Source: Chrysopilus asiliformis (Eukaryota > Arthropoda > Insecta > Diptera > Rhagionidae). From it: a stretch of DNA of 64,000 bases. Position numbers and translations under genes: made by a program. The stretch is taken from contig OZ035962.1 of the NCBI GenBank assembly GCA_964034945.1, positions 84,527,942 to 84,591,941 on the forward strand. The letters are read 5' to 3'. Below the pieces are notes generated by a model. It was not told the DNA's origin, did no database searches, and saw only the letters and a program-made list of their open reading frames with translations. Each line of letters opens with the position of its first letter. The stretch's first letter is position 1. Positions 34,001 to 43,979 of this stretch are shown here, piece after piece.

Positions 34001-37000
34001 CGTGAAAATCGTTAGGCGGGTTTTCGAGATCGTTGTGCAAACATTCCTCGTATTATATTAGGGTAAAGTCTGGTAATATGGCACCGCAGGTGATATGGCA
34101 CCCTTTCAAATTCTCCCACTGGTGACATTATATTCAAAGTCATTCTCACAAAACTTAGATCAGTTTCCCCAGTAAGGACGAAGTGTGAAAACCGCGACAC
34201 GATAGCTCTTTCCTTTTGTTTTTACGTGACAAAACAAGAAAAAAAAATTCAAATTTCAGACGAAATTTTTTTTGTTGTTTTTTGAGTGGCTGAATTTTGG
34301 TAAGTACAGTTGGAGCAAGTTTACCGTTCATAAACCAAAACAAGCAGAATCTTATTTGTTTTCGTTTGTATGTATGAAACAGAGTTGATTGAGCGCGAGT
34401 TTTCAGTAAAATATGAAAATCAGTGGCGATGTCTGAAAGGAGAAATGGCACCCTATGTCTGAGGTGATATGGAACGGGTGCCAAACCCGAGAAAACAAAA
34501 GGCTCGAATCCTTATTTCCTCAGAAAACGTAACTAATCAATAAAATAAGTCAACTACGAAAAAACGAGCGATGGTTGATGAAACCACATCTGAAGAAGAA
34601 AATATTGCATTACAAGACGACTCCGATAGGTTTGAAGATTTTGAGGAAAACATTTGCACTGGATGTGGTGAAGACTATGCTAAGACCACTAAACCCGACG
34701 AGTGGGTTAAATGCATTGTTTGCCATTTGTGGTCCCATGACTCATGCACATCATTTGTCAACACTTGCAACTCGTGTGGCAAAAAGGACTTAAAAAACAA
34801 GTAGGGTGCCATATCACCTAAGGTAGGGTGCCGTATCCCCTACACTTTTGGGGGATATGGTTTTTTCAATGAATTTATGTTTTGTTAATTTTTTTACATT
34901 ATTAGAAGTGAAATCCTATTTATTTTTTATTTTTGTTTTACTAGTTGATTTTAAGAATAAAAACGTTTTTGTTTGAATTAAAAATCTCTTTTACTTTTTG
35001 AGTTATGCCGATTTAAAAAAAGGGGTGCCATATCTCCCGACTTTACCCTATAGGATAGGATAGGATACACGAAAGGTAAAAAATGCTCATTTTCACAAAA
35101 AAAAATCCGTGAACTATGAGTAAATTTTTTGACCAAAATCAAATTTTAGTAGTTTTTGTGGTCACTGATAACGAATTCGTTATCAGGTTCTCGAAATTAA
35201 AGATGGTAGATTCAATATGGCGGATTCAATATGGCGGACGCAAAAATGAAAAATCACAAACATTTCGGTGACAATGGGTACTGTGGGGTTTTTGGAGGCG
35301 CTGATAACGAATCTGTGGTCTAAATCCAAAATCATTAAATTTTAGAATTTGAACCTCAGATTCGTAATTAGCGACTCCAAAAACTTTCGTATATAAATGT
35401 TCATGTGACTTGGAGTGTTTGACAAATGCGTGCCTCAAAGAGTTGATAAAATGGACCGACACACCGGCTTCTGCGCTAGAAAGACAATAGGTTAAGGTTT
35501 GTTGTGCATTTACTATTGCAAATGCGAATGGTTTTAGACTGTGGTTTAAATGAATGGACATTTGTTTTGTTTTTTGAATTTTTGCCTTTAACAGTCGTGA
35601 AAGTTTTCCTGTAAGTTCCTATGATCCATCCAATAAACAATTTCTGTAATAGAGAGCAGGAGGAGTTGACACAACTCTATCTGACGAGGGCTTCGTCACT
35701 CCCCTGAGCCCGAAACATGAACCTTCACGGTAATAACACAGTGCCACAGTTGTACTGGACCTAATTCAGGTTTAACAGAAAAAACTTTCACGACTGTTAA
35801 AGGCAAAAATTCAAAAAACAAAACAAATGTCCATTCAGGTTAAGGTTTCCCCCCCTCTCCTCTTTAGTCTCTCACTAAAGGAATTTGACTCAATTTTCGC
35901 CCTAAAGGCCGGGTTAACCCGATGAGAATTTTCTAGTCACTGAAACCTACTCCACATCGTGTTAAATTCCCCTCCCTGCTGCATTTTGGACCGTTAAAAT
36001 TATTCTCTCCACTCCAACTATTCCAATTTAAAAATCGCAATTAAAAAATAACCAAAATCTGTACTTACCAATCGAAATAACATGAGCTGGCAGATAATAC
36101 AGCATATAAGGACATCCCACAGACATGAGTGTGACCGATAGACACATCATTATGAAAGATGAATCCTGCAACAGCGTCAAATCCAAATATGCCTGAATTC
36201 GATCGCAACAAGTCACAGGCTCATCAATTTCCTCCTCTTCATTCGGATCGAAGAAATCACTGACAGGTGTTGGAATTATCATACTTTTGCTGAGTCCACG
36301 ATTGGCATTCAATGGAACCTCCTTATTTATGGAAATTGGCATCTTTGAGATTATCTCATCATTGCTCAATGTGTTCTTGTTTCGACGACGACTACCTCGA
36401 TTTGAATCGAATCCAGTGCGATTTCGATAAACGCAAGTCGAATCTGTACTCAAGTCCTCGACCGAATGTAGAATACTGGAACTTCGAACCGATTTAATTG
36501 GTTTCATGAACGTTGTTTCGCCTACGGTGTCCTTCCCCTCATCATCGCTGTTGTCCAAGGATTTCTCGCTCACGTGAACTAAAAAAGCCAGATTACTTTG
36601 AAAATTGTCCCTGTTTTCTAAAAAAATTTCAAGTAAAGTCGTATAAAATTTATATCAGTCAAAATTTGTGAAAGAATTTTTGGAAATCTTTTGCCGAATA
36701 TGGAGGAGAGATAATCCTTGAATACTTACTAAATTTATTAGTATTGTAGTAATCGTTGATTCGATTCTTCGATTCTTCCAGGAAGAGATGCTCAATGAAC
36801 TTCTTATCTTGTTCGTCGCATGAGTCCAAGTACGTTGAATTAGTTAATGGGCCATTATTTCCACTACTATTGGAGAGAGGCTTCTTCACCTCATCAGTGG
36901 TCACTGAAGTTAACTTTGCATCATCCTTGGGTTCTAATGGACGATACAAGGTGGCAGATGCACAAACGTGTAACATGCAACCGCCAAGTATGAGAATGGT

Positions 37001-38086
37001 TCCATGAAATCCGAAATGATGTACGAGATGTTCAATTAGCACCGGTAAAATGAAGCTTCCAGCTGCTGTTCCCGATACGCAGATTCCATTCGCTAGAGCT
37101 CGATGTTTGTCGAAGTATCGGGACACGATCACAATGCCTGGTGTTGTTGACAGGCCGCCACCGATTCCTGAAAATCATTCGAATTAAAATACGCACTAAT
37201 AGGGCAGATCTTCAATCTTACCTGTTAGAATACCAAAAGTGAACAAAAGATGCAATAAATTCGTGGCAAAGTAGCTAAGCGTTAAGCCGAATGCGCAGAA
37301 GAGTCCCCCGATAAAAACAACAATGCGACAGGAGAATCTCTGGCACAGGGCACTCGAAAGAGGAGCCAAAGCCAAGCAAAGCGCGGATAGAATAGCTGGG
37401 ATCCAGGACGCGACTGTAGCTGTGGTACTTGGAAACGTTTCCATGATTTCCACATAAAGTACTCCATACGATTTCACCAGTCCTGCCACCCAGAATTGCA
37501 CGGAAAACGCACCGAACACCACAAGCCAACCGTAGCCACCGTCCGGGGGCTCAGCGGAATTTAGCAAGCCACTATCCTTGCTAGCCTGCTTGCGGCTCTT
37601 CTCGGCGAGGCGATTCGATCTCAATTCCCGTGACTTAGCAATTAAAGGTCTCGCCGTGAGACTGGACACAGTCAACAGGTTCTCGTTGTCGTCCTCCTCC
37701 ACTTCGGATGACTGCTGCTGCTGCAAGAGGCTAGCGTGCAGCGTTCTGGCCGGACAGCATGGTGTATCGATGGCCAATGAGGCGGGACGTCGAGGGGTAT
37801 CGGGACAGCCGATATTTGGTCCGGTTCCCGTACATCCAAATCCCAGAAGGTTCTCATTCTGGATGATACCCAACTCGGCGATTGGAACCGGTGGCGCTGA
37901 GTGGATGGAGAACAGCGATCCCGACTGCTGAGTAAGCAATGACGAGATGGGGGGTTGGGGCTGTGATCCAATCGCTGTATCAATAATTGGTATTGCGGTT
38001 GGAGCGCGAACGAGCCCTCCCGACTTGTACTCGACTCCACAAGCTGGGTCCGGTTCACTCGGGCAGTGCATCGATCCCCGTGAATC
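27617..38086 (-). CDS. SLC16-family monocarboxylate transporter (MFS), five coding exons
   Basis: Exons 38086-37222, 37167-36730, 36578-36069, 28202-28076 and 28007-27617 have GT-AG borders and agreeing phases (1, 1, 1, 2). From the ATG at 38071 they give 771 codons. The product should be a 12-helix proton-linked transporter of lactate/pyruvate-type acids in the plasma membrane; the substrate is inferred from family. Evidence: the SLC16 signature PPDGGYGWLVVFGAF (residues 175-189), GIGGGLSTTPGIVIVSRYFD after the first junction, RALANGICVSGTAAGSF, and LDLIGRLGLGWLSD in helix 8. A long cytosolic N-terminus with a QQQQ run and a roughly 220-residue Ser/Asn/Asp-rich loop between helices 6 and 7 are typical of larger insect members. 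Exon 1 may lie at 55.9 kb. The 7.9-kb intron is full of transposons. Confidence 0.93.
28076..28202 (-). CDS. Transporter exon: helix 8 and signature loop
   Basis: Acceptor TTTATTTTAG|GGTACAGC, donor ATTTG|GTAAGG, phase 2. Encodes YSKSEAGYLVAVSAALDLIG and GWLSD. Confidence 0.92.
28336..30305 (-). mobile_element. 5'-truncated Jockey/CR1-like retrotransposon
   Basis: Minus-strand insertion in a transporter intron. The 5' end is cut at about 30305, just upstream of the RT domain; the 3' end is a 200-bp UTR and an (AAAT)n-type tail at about 28342-28368. The RT frame is intact. Target duplication not found. Confidence 0.9.
28536..30302 (-). CDS. Reverse transcriptase of non-LTR retrotransposon (5'-truncated ORF2)
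   Basis: An uninterrupted frame of about 588 codons, open from the truncation point; the first in-frame GTG is at 30245. It includes the RT core: SYIIPVLKGG, NYRPIAILPTIAKFFEKLIC, YTDFSKAFDRVNH, SGVPQGSHLGPLLFILFIND and the catalytic LLYADDAKLY, followed by the thumb (ISLNVAKCSTMSF) and C-terminal helices to SKL and stop. The N-terminal endonuclease is absent because of 5' truncation, as is usual for target-primed insertion. Without its endonuclease and promoter it should be inactive, yet it has no stop or frameshift, so the insertion is recent. It sits in sense orientation in the transporter intron. Confidence 0.92.
   Translation of the reverse strand, partial: YAQTLQRNLTRHPSKFWSFVNLKRKSSGYPKRIFYNNSIATSEEQIVNLFADYFESVYDNSPIKNCFNSSNDYSSIDVGLVELDLDTILEELGKVDIKKGAGPDLVPPVILKNCANSLAYPLHLLFNFSLKTGVFPSAWKISYIIPVLKGGCKSDASNYRPIAILPTIAKFFEKLICSVLTSSFKQHISIYQHGFVKGRSTTTNLLEFTNFCSNSIEEGHQVDVIYTDFSKAFDRVNHNLLLTKLQLIGMHSSLLKWLTSYLFNRLQLVKIHNYLSRAFVVRSGVPQGSHLGPLLFILFINDLCDVLISSRLLLYADDAKLYRVIDCLEDSFMLQNDFNVLSTWCVENHISLNVAKCSTMSFYRKINPIIFNYKINNVILNRVSMIKDLGVIFDTKLTFVPHIDYIISRANGLLGFIIRFSREISDPYALKSLFISIVRSILEYACVVWSPNFEVHISRIESIQRRFLRFALRRLNWDNALELPPYESRRKLIDLDSLSSRRDLLSVLFIFNVISGVVDSPVLLSKINFNVAPRQLRHHIFINLPFHRTVYGVNEPITNMCALFNNCADVFDFNISRNMFRRKVLSKL
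30384..30546. mobile_element. 163-bp MITE, copy 1 (TAA duplication)
   Basis: Ends CCCGGCCCTTACACGCG and CGCGTGTAAGGGCCGGG; flanked by TAA on both sides. By eye identical over its whole length to the copy at 62766-62928. A 3-bp TAA/TTA duplication fits a PIF/Harbinger-type transposase. Confidence 0.85.
31317..32154. mobile_element. MITE inside the Tc1 gene (838 bp), CACTGAGAGAAAT ends
   Basis: Ends CACTGAGAGAAATGAAC and the complement of CACCCAGAGAAAAATATAC, flanked by TA (31315-31316, 32155-32156). The interior is built from many TAGAATTAAAA / TTTAAATTTAAA-type motifs. It shares terminal consensus CACT(S)AGARAAATG and TA target with the 283-bp element at 4846. A tRNA-like segment lies at its centre (31671-31745). 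Confidence 0.75.
31671..31745 (+). other. tRNA-like segment with A-box and B-box motifs
   Basis: TTGGCGAGTGG at 31684 resembles an RNA polymerase III A box, and GGTTCGAATCG at 31724 is close to the consensus B box; spacing is tRNA-like. No convincing cloverleaf could be drawn, so a tRNA-derived remnant is the most that can be claimed. Confidence 0.35.
32400..33190. other. Intron DNA without recognised features
   Basis: Part of the 7.9-kb transporter intron; no supported gene or repeat. Confidence 0.4.
33205..33319. repeat. AT-rich hairpin with arms of about 47 bp
   Basis: CCAAAAAGATTTCGTAAAAT through TTTCATGAAAAT pairs with the complementary run ending TTTTACGAAATCTTTTTGG; the loop is about 20 bases. 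Within the transporter intron. Confidence 0.8.
33413..34060 (+). repeat. Interspersed repeat family C, copy 1, with three tandem blocks
   Basis: Starts AGTACCAGGAAGACCGAGC, ends ATTCCTCGTATTATATTA. The middle is a three-fold tandem of about 120 bp (each with AGGCGAGGGGTATCGAGGGG) at about 33640-33935. A second copy is at 52.93-53.41 kb. Its last bases (TAGGATAGG) now lie beyond the pogo-like insertion, at 35051. Confidence 0.75.
34061..35048 (+). mobile_element. pogo/Tigger-like deletion derivative (988 bp), GGGTAAAG ends
   Basis: Ends GGGTAAAGTCTGGTAATATG and the complement of GGGTAAAGTCGGGAGATATG, flanked by TA. The uninterrupted family C copy (TATTATATTATAGGAT at about 53.4 kb) proves the insertion point. 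The phrase GGTG(C)CATATC(AC) recurs several times near both ends. It encodes only a zinc-binding C-terminal domain. Confidence 0.85.
34571..34804 (+). CDS. Zinc-binding C-terminal domain of a pogo-like transposase (remnant)
   Basis: A 77-codon frame beginning with an acidic stretch (TTSEEENIALQDDSDRFEDF) and followed by a Cys/His module: CTGC, DEWVKCIVC, HLWSHDSC, CNSC. Spacing C-x2-C ... C-x2-C ... H-x3-C ... C-x2-C is the PHD-like zinc finger found at the C-terminus of pogo/Tigger-type transposases in insects (family knowledge). No DDE core or CENP-B-type helix-turn-helix is present, so this is what is left after an internal deletion. The ATG may be an internal Met of the original protein. 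Confidence 0.6.
   Translation: MVDETTSEEENIALQDDSDRFEDFEENICTGCGEDYAKTTKPDEWVKCIVCHLWSHDSCTSFVNTCNSCGKKDLKNK
35551..35837. repeat. Inverted repeat with arms of about 62 bp
   Basis: TGAATGGACATTTGTTTTGT ... AACAGTCGTGAAAGTTTT on the left is repeated in complement at 35774-35837. The 160-base loop is GC-richer, with TCTGACGAGGGCTTCGTCAC as an inner hairpin. Lies 230 bp from a transporter exon. Confidence 0.8.
36069..36578 (-). CDS. Transporter exon: central cytosolic loop and helix 7
   Basis: Acceptor CTTTTTTAG|TTCACG, donor GATTG|GTAAGTAC. Mostly an acidic, Ser-rich and Arg-rich loop (GSRRRNKNTLSND), then SSFIMMCLSVTLMSVGCPYM as helix 7. Confidence 0.9.
36730..37167 (-). CDS. Transporter exon: helices 4-6 and start of central loop
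   Basis: Acceptor GATTTTCAG|GAATCGG, donor TTTA|GTAAGTATTC. Encodes GIGGGLSTTPG through RYFDKHRALANG to the polar loop (DEQDKKFIEHLFLEES). Confidence 0.92.
37222..38086 (-). CDS. Transporter exon: N-terminus and helices 1-4
   Basis: Begins after the acceptor TTTTCATGTTTCCAG at 38087. Fifteen in-frame bases (DSRGS) precede the ATG at 38071, which suggests that translation starts in an upstream exon. Ends ILT-G at the donor ACAG|GTAAGATT, phase 1. Confidence 0.92.
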
Positions 38087-38711
38087 CTGGAAACATGAAA
38101 ATATTTAACAGCGATAATTATATTAAATCGACTACCATGCAAAATTTGAAATTTTTACTTTTGTATGACAACTCGTAAAAAAAGTTGCTTATAAGCCACA
38201 TCGGGCATCAAAGAGATAACTACCGAACATGCGAACTCTTTTTAAACTCCGATAAGTAGACAACAAAAACTGATGGACCTAATCTTTTGAAAACCTTTAT
38301 TGCAATAATTCGCCTATAAGTAGGCTTAGTCCAATATCGATTTCTTCCTGCTTATACCATTTAAGTACCACTCACTCAGAAAATAAATATTATTATATAA
38401 AAAATACAGCTTTTGTTATGATTTAGGTATTCCCTGGATGATTACTTTATTACAAAACCGGGTCAATAGTATAATTTCTTAAATTCGGCAACTAACGTAT
38501 AGACTCGAAACTATATTTATTTTATATTATTATTTTTGGTAATTAAAAAACAAACCCAAAAAATTAGGTTTTTTTAAATTTTTCTGGTCCTCATTTGATA
38601 CCAAACAATCATACAAATTTTAACTTTTTCAGTCTTCATCTCACTTTAAACTTGAATTAAAGTAGCATTTTTAGCTTGACTATTAGAATATATTGTCTAA
38701 TAGTATTCTTA

Positions 38712-39095
38712 TGCTACATTTACACGAATGACAAATTTGTCATTTTTTTCTTGTCATTATGTTAATTCCCGTGTAAATGGCATAATTTTTGTAATTTTTT
38801 CTGTCAGAAAATGTCAATCTCTCATAAAAGAATGAACTTGTCCATTCTTTTATGCCAGATTGTCATTCGTGCAAACGCAATATTAGTTATGACAACTTTA
38901 GTATTCAACTTTTGTCATAACTAATATTGCGTTTGCACGAATGACAATCTGGCATAAAAGAATGGATAAGATCATTCTTTTATGAGAGATTGACATTTTC
39001 TGACAGAAAAAATTACAAAAATTATGCCATTTACACGGGAATTAACATAATGACAAGAAAAAAATGACAAATTTGTCATTCGTGTAAATGTAGCA
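38712..39095. mobile_element. Foldback MITE (384 bp), TTA duplication
   Basis: Nearly its whole length is a palindrome: TGCTACATTTACACGAATGA on the left and its complement on the right, arms of about 185 bp, with only a few mismatches. TTA flanks both sides (38709-38711, 39096-39098). No coding capacity. A transcript through it would form a very long hairpin. Confidence 0.9.
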
Positions 39096-39404
39096 TTACA
39101 GAGGGCCGTTACGATGAATCAATTTTTACTTTCTTATATGAAGTAGGGTCAAGGGGGGTTATTGTAAACGATTTTCACTTTTTGGATATTTTTTCAACTT
39201 TGTAATGGTTTTTTTTAAATTAAATCACTAACAGCGGAGTTTTGATATATTATGTTAAAATTTGTTGTCTATTTATTGCCCATTCCATGTGATTTCAAAA
39301 TGATAGGTCCTTAATTTTTTACAAAATTGGATGTTTACTTTTACCCCTATATTTTTTTCAAATTTTTGAAAAATGGGGTAAAGGTAAACACCTTTTTTTT
39401 ATCC

Positions 39405-39610
39405 TTTTTTTATATACGTATCTGCGCAAAATTTCAAGTCTCTAGCTCAATCCGTGCGCCCGCAATCCGCGCCACAGACACACGGACGGACGGACATGCA
39501 GAAGTTAATTTTTTTTGTCATACTGGTATAATTCATTTTTGTGTGTGATGACAGGATCTTGGCGTTACAAACAGTAAGGCAAAGTTAATATACCCTTTGG
39601 TTTCACCATA
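39405..39610 (+). repeat. Family B repeat, short copy
   Basis: GCGCAAAATTTCAAGTCTCT, AGCTCAATCCGTGCGCCCGC, a short CGGA tract, then GGTATAATTCATTTTTGTGT and GGCGTTACAAACAGTAAGGC. Here the microsatellite has only three to four units, against dozens at 16.5 kb. Confidence 0.8.
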
Positions 39611-41502
39611 CCCCAATTGACCAATGTTTGGAATTTTGTACCATATCCAAGTTTACCACTCAATTTTCCTTTATAAAGTTTCAGATAATTAGAGGGTATG
39701 TATTGTAGCCTGTTTGTTGCACTGTTTAAAAAAAAAAAATTATATATTCAAGTTCTAGTATGCGATAGGCGGTTATGGCACGCTCGATTTTCATGCGGCT
39801 AAGCTCGTCGGTTGTGGGAGGGGAACTTGCCATTCGCTCACTATATTGCTACAAAACAAAATTTATTTCGTGCCAAAAAAAAAAAGAATTTACTAGGAAA
39901 ATTAGGATAGGGAAATTCTCTACATATCTCCAGCTGCGTAGTACATGTCGATCTTCATTCTCACATCCACCACAAAATTCAAAATTTAGCAAAACATATT
40001 AATTTGATTTTATTTATAATTTATAATTTAAATATACACAAAAAAACTTTGCATTAATGACATTCTTTTTCTTAATTTTAATACTAATCAACCTGTATGT
40101 GAACATAAAACAAATAAAATAAATTTATATAATTTCTGACACCACTATAAATATAGATGTATAAAACTTCAAACCATGGGTTTGACCGACCGGGGTTTAA
40201 AAATAAACGTGGAAATATATATAAAAGGTTTGGGCCCAAAACTTAACCTTCAGCGTTCATAATAATTATATACGCTGTTTTTTTAAAAAAAATATCTTTT
40301 TTTGTGTCGAAAAGTGGCTACAGTTTACAATAAGATATATTTAGACGATTACTTTAATGTAAACTAAATACGCAAAATATATATAATCTATGTAATGTTC
40401 ATTAACAAAAAAAAATTATTCAGCTCTCTTCTCATTATAGGATCTCGTTCAGTCCGAAGAATTATTGTTAGAAATATTGTTAGATTTTATTTTAATTTAA
40501 GTATAGATGATAATTAATTAATTTGAACAAAAAAGATTTCTGGGGAAGAACGCGTGCACTTTATGTCGCCCTTTTGAAGAGGTTATGTAGCCATGTGGTT
40601 TTGCGCAATTTGGCTAATGGAGTTAAATATTTTTACGTTTTTATTTTCCCCGAAATAAAATTTAGAAAGGTCTTACTTGGCTTGATTTTTCCCGGGATTT
40701 TGGCGCTAAGTGTCCCTTTAAACTTTTCACCTTTACTGCCTCAGACTTATCGATGAAGATGTTGATTGCAGAAACAAAAGGAAATTTTCTTATATTCCGT
40801 CAAGTGACTTCAAGAAAAAGATGTTCCTATTTACTTCAGAAGCTGCATAAAAATCCTCTACTTCATTCTGCACATGGCAAGAATTTGGGCAGTTTAATTT
40901 TCAGGTTGGACAAAAAATATTTTCCTCAGGTGACGAAAATCCAAGGTGGCAAAAATCCAAAAAAAATGTGGTTTATTTTAACCTCTTTTCGCTGGCTATG
41001 AAATGGGTAAAAATAATAAAAAAAACACATTCACGAAACTATAGGGATTCCAACTTACTCTTTCCCCAGATTTTTCTTTTAAAAACTTAGCACTTTTTAA
41101 ATATATATATATTTTCTTCTGCCACCTTTTTGATATAAAACAGGGAACCAAGATAAAGAAAAAAAATGGAAGTTAATAGTGAACAGTGCCAAAAGATCGG
41201 AAGTCAACCATCTTTAGCTAGTTTCGTAGTAAGAGCTATTTTTATTTTTGAATAAAAACTTCAGTGTTTTTATTCCAAAATATATTAAACCAAAACTACA
41301 TGATAGTAGAAATTTTTCCTGAATTTTTGTTTTAAAATTCAAGTTTATTAGAATAAACTATCTTTAAATTTTATGAAATTACTGACTTGGCAAGTAACCG
41401 GAAAATATATGTGAATCTAACTATTCATAGACTTGTCATGAGCGTCAACAAATTTTTTATGGTGTTAGTGATTAAATCTCAGTGTAAACCCACCCAATAA
41501 AA

Positions 41503-42054
41503 ATGACCGATGGTCATCTCTGTGGTAAGTAAACAAAATTTGCATTTGATATTAAATGTACATTTTTTGTTTATTTAATATTTGCAGATAACGGCAGCAA
41601 TCCAAGATCCATCCCCAGATCAACCAATTTAGAAGCGAAAACAGCAAGATCAGCTGGGACTTCCATTTAATATCATGGTAAGTATGTCCAAGAGGAATTC
41701 TCTTGTTTGTTTTTGTTTTTGATATTCGTAGTGACTTTTGGTGTTAACTATCAAAATTTTTTTTTTTTTTTTGTAATAATCCCCTTTTTATTTTATTTTT
41801 TTACAGGTAAGGCACACTATCAGGATAGAATCGGATTACAACCTATTATCGCAGACGCAGGATCAGATTTATTCATGGACAAGAATATGGTAAGTGTCTA
41901 AAATTTTGCTTTTATTATTATAAGGTGACAGAAATTGTGAATGTTTCATACGTGTTTAGTAAACATTAACAATTATACTTGATTTCTAACTTGTGTTTGA
42001 TGTTATTTCAGGTGTCAACATTGGAATCTGTGTGAATTCAGGTCATTGCTATAA
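41503..42054 (+). CDS. Candidate micro-exon locus (four short exons), unknown product
   Basis: Four exon-like blocks with strong splice signals: 41503-41524 (GTG|GTAAGT), 41588-41677 (TTTGCAG| and ATG|GTAAGTATG), 41807-41889 (TTTTTTACAG| and ATG|GTAAGTG) and 42012 onward (TTATTTCAG|). The first two join into a 34-codon frame (MTDGHLCDNGSNPRSIP...). A second frame starts at the ATG ending block 2 and continues through blocks 3 and 4 for 42 codons (MVRHTIRIESDYNLL...). I recognise neither peptide. It could be a small gene, a leader of a transposon transcript, or chance; it lies inside the 4.7-kb element. Confidence 0.25.
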
Positions 42055-42119
42055 AATAATGTGAAGACTGTGAATTTTAGACGAATTTTTATTTTTCCGA
42101 CGACTGCTACAGGTACACT

Positions 42120-43430
42120 TGGAATTTTGTACCATATGGTACGCTATGGTACGGAATCCCATGTATGTTCCAAAAATGGACTGCAATAATGATGAAATTT
42201 CCATAAATTTTTCCATGTCGCGCAGAAAAATGATAGGATAAGTACCAGTATAATTTCAATGTGACGTCACAAGTTTTTTAGTTGAATTTTAGCAGCCTGC
42301 GGTTGCGAAATCAAACTGAAACACATTTGGTACCTCCCATAAATTTTTCCATGACGCGCAGAAAAATAATAGGAAAAGTAGATGGAAATATAGTAGGAAA
42401 AGTACTAGGAAAAATGCTAGGAAAAGTACTGGGAAAAATGCTAGGACATATATTTTCATATTTTCGATACACAAGCTTTTCTATTAGTGGTCTCATTAGC
42501 CGCTGTAAGCATCCAATTCCCTGCTGTTAATGATCGGATGCCTGCAGCAGGTAATTAGACTACTAGTAGAACTGCGCCACACTTGTGCATGACGAAAAAA
42601 TGGCGACGATTTTGTTAGTCGATTCGCCAGTTCTAAAAACTCGATTTTAAAGGGATTCCAATAATTTTTCATAAAACTGATGCAACAAATCAGTTTTTGG
42701 AAAGCATTTCTTAGTTTAGACATTAGTTGGAATGCTTTTTTGAAATATTTTTTATGCCAATTTTTTTCAGATTTCGATAATTTTTTCCCTTTTTCGAAAA
42801 ATACTAAACGGGAATAGTATTTTTTCGAGGTAACACAACAACATTCGTCGAGAGAATTCATTCGTTTGAAGTTTTTGTAAGAAAAATCATTCAAAATCAA
42901 TTATTTTCATTTCGCATCATATTGGCCGTCATAAAACATTTCCTCCATACGAATATTCAATATAGAAACTATCAGAAACAAACAAGCATCTCTTAATTTT
43001 TAAAGTCATCACACTAAAACAATTTCCGCTCATTAGTTGCATTATATTAAATTCTATGAACACACACTAAGCAAGAAACAGAAAGAGATTCCATATCAAC
43101 AATTATTTTGAGTATAGGAAAAACGCTCGGAAAAAAATAGGAAAATATGCTGGAATTCTATATGGTACATCGGTACAATCAGTGACGTCACTAATTTATT
43201 GCGTACGTCATGACTTTCAATTTGTGGTACATTCCAATAACAATTCCAATTAAAACTCCTATTGGAATATGGTACAAAAATCGACCATTTTCACAAGAAA
43301 AAACCTTGGATTTTCAGCCAAAATTGCATGATTGGTACCGACAAATGTACCATTGGTACATGGTACAAAAAGGATTGGAAATCCAAATGAATTTCCATGA
43401 ATTTAGTCAATTGGGACGGGTATAAAAAGG
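42120..43430. repeat. TGGTAC-rich block with a short tandem repeat
   Basis: Many copies of TGGTAC/GTACCA and TTCCATAAATTTTTCCATG-type phrases occur in both orientations, with a tandem run GTACTAGGAAAAATGCTAGG at about 42372-42446. The opening GGAATTTTGTACCATAT recurs at 39.63 kb. Probably a non-autonomous element, boundaries not fixed. Confidence 0.45.
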
Positions 43431-43979
43431 GTGATTACATTTGCCAGAAATTGTTTACATTAACCCCATTATAGTGTTTACATTTGGACATGAGGTTACA
43501 AATGAGGGGGTAAATGTAAACAGACAATAATTTTTTACAGTTTGTTTATAGCCAACAATTAACATATATAACCTATCTCAAGCAACTATATTGTTCGTAT
43601 ATTAAGCTAAAACATACATCCTTCTTTTAAAAATCCCTTCAAAATATAATTCTTTTCCCTCTTAGGAAAACTGAAATCACACTAAAAAGAAGCACTTTTT
43701 TTGACAGCTCATACACAACGAACCCTCTCTTAGATCTATTGTGCCACGTGTCCGCAGTGAGACAAAAGATCAATTTCCAATATATTATCTCGATAAGCTA
43801 AGAAGGAATAGCAGTTTGGGTACAACCAATAGTGTTTACAATTACCCCTGTTTACATTTACCCACTTTGACCCTATAAGAAAATATTGTATTCATGAAAA
43901 ATTTCGACCTCTTAATTTTGCCCAAAAAAACATTTTCCAACCACCCCTGAGTCGATTGGAGCAATAATCACAAAAATCT

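Larger units (their letters stand above)
39146..43872. mobile_element. Large element with GGGTCAA ends (4.7 kb), composite
   Basis: Ends GGGTCAAGGGGGGTTATTGT and the complement of GGGTCAAAGTGGGTAAATGT, both continuing AAAC, flanked by TA (39144-39145, 43873-43874). The terminal phrase GGGGTAAATGTAAAC is repeated at least three times near each end. The inside includes a family B repeat (39405-39610), a TGGTAC-rich block (42.12-43.4 kb) and the micro-exon candidate; no transposase was found, so it is non-autonomous or composite. Confidence 0.6.

Noticed and set aside
34012..34484. Minus-strand frames of 62 and 109 codons
   Set aside because: They lie in the terminal part of the pogo-like element and match nothing; the coding remnant is on the plus strand.
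37578..37931. Plus-strand 117-codon frame and the minus-strand frames in other phases at 37275-38142
   Set aside because: Shadows of the GC-richer transporter exon.
39611..43414. A second nested element bounded by CCCAATTGAC ends
   Set aside because: Only ten bases match, no target duplication was found, and the inside is a mosaic of other repeats.
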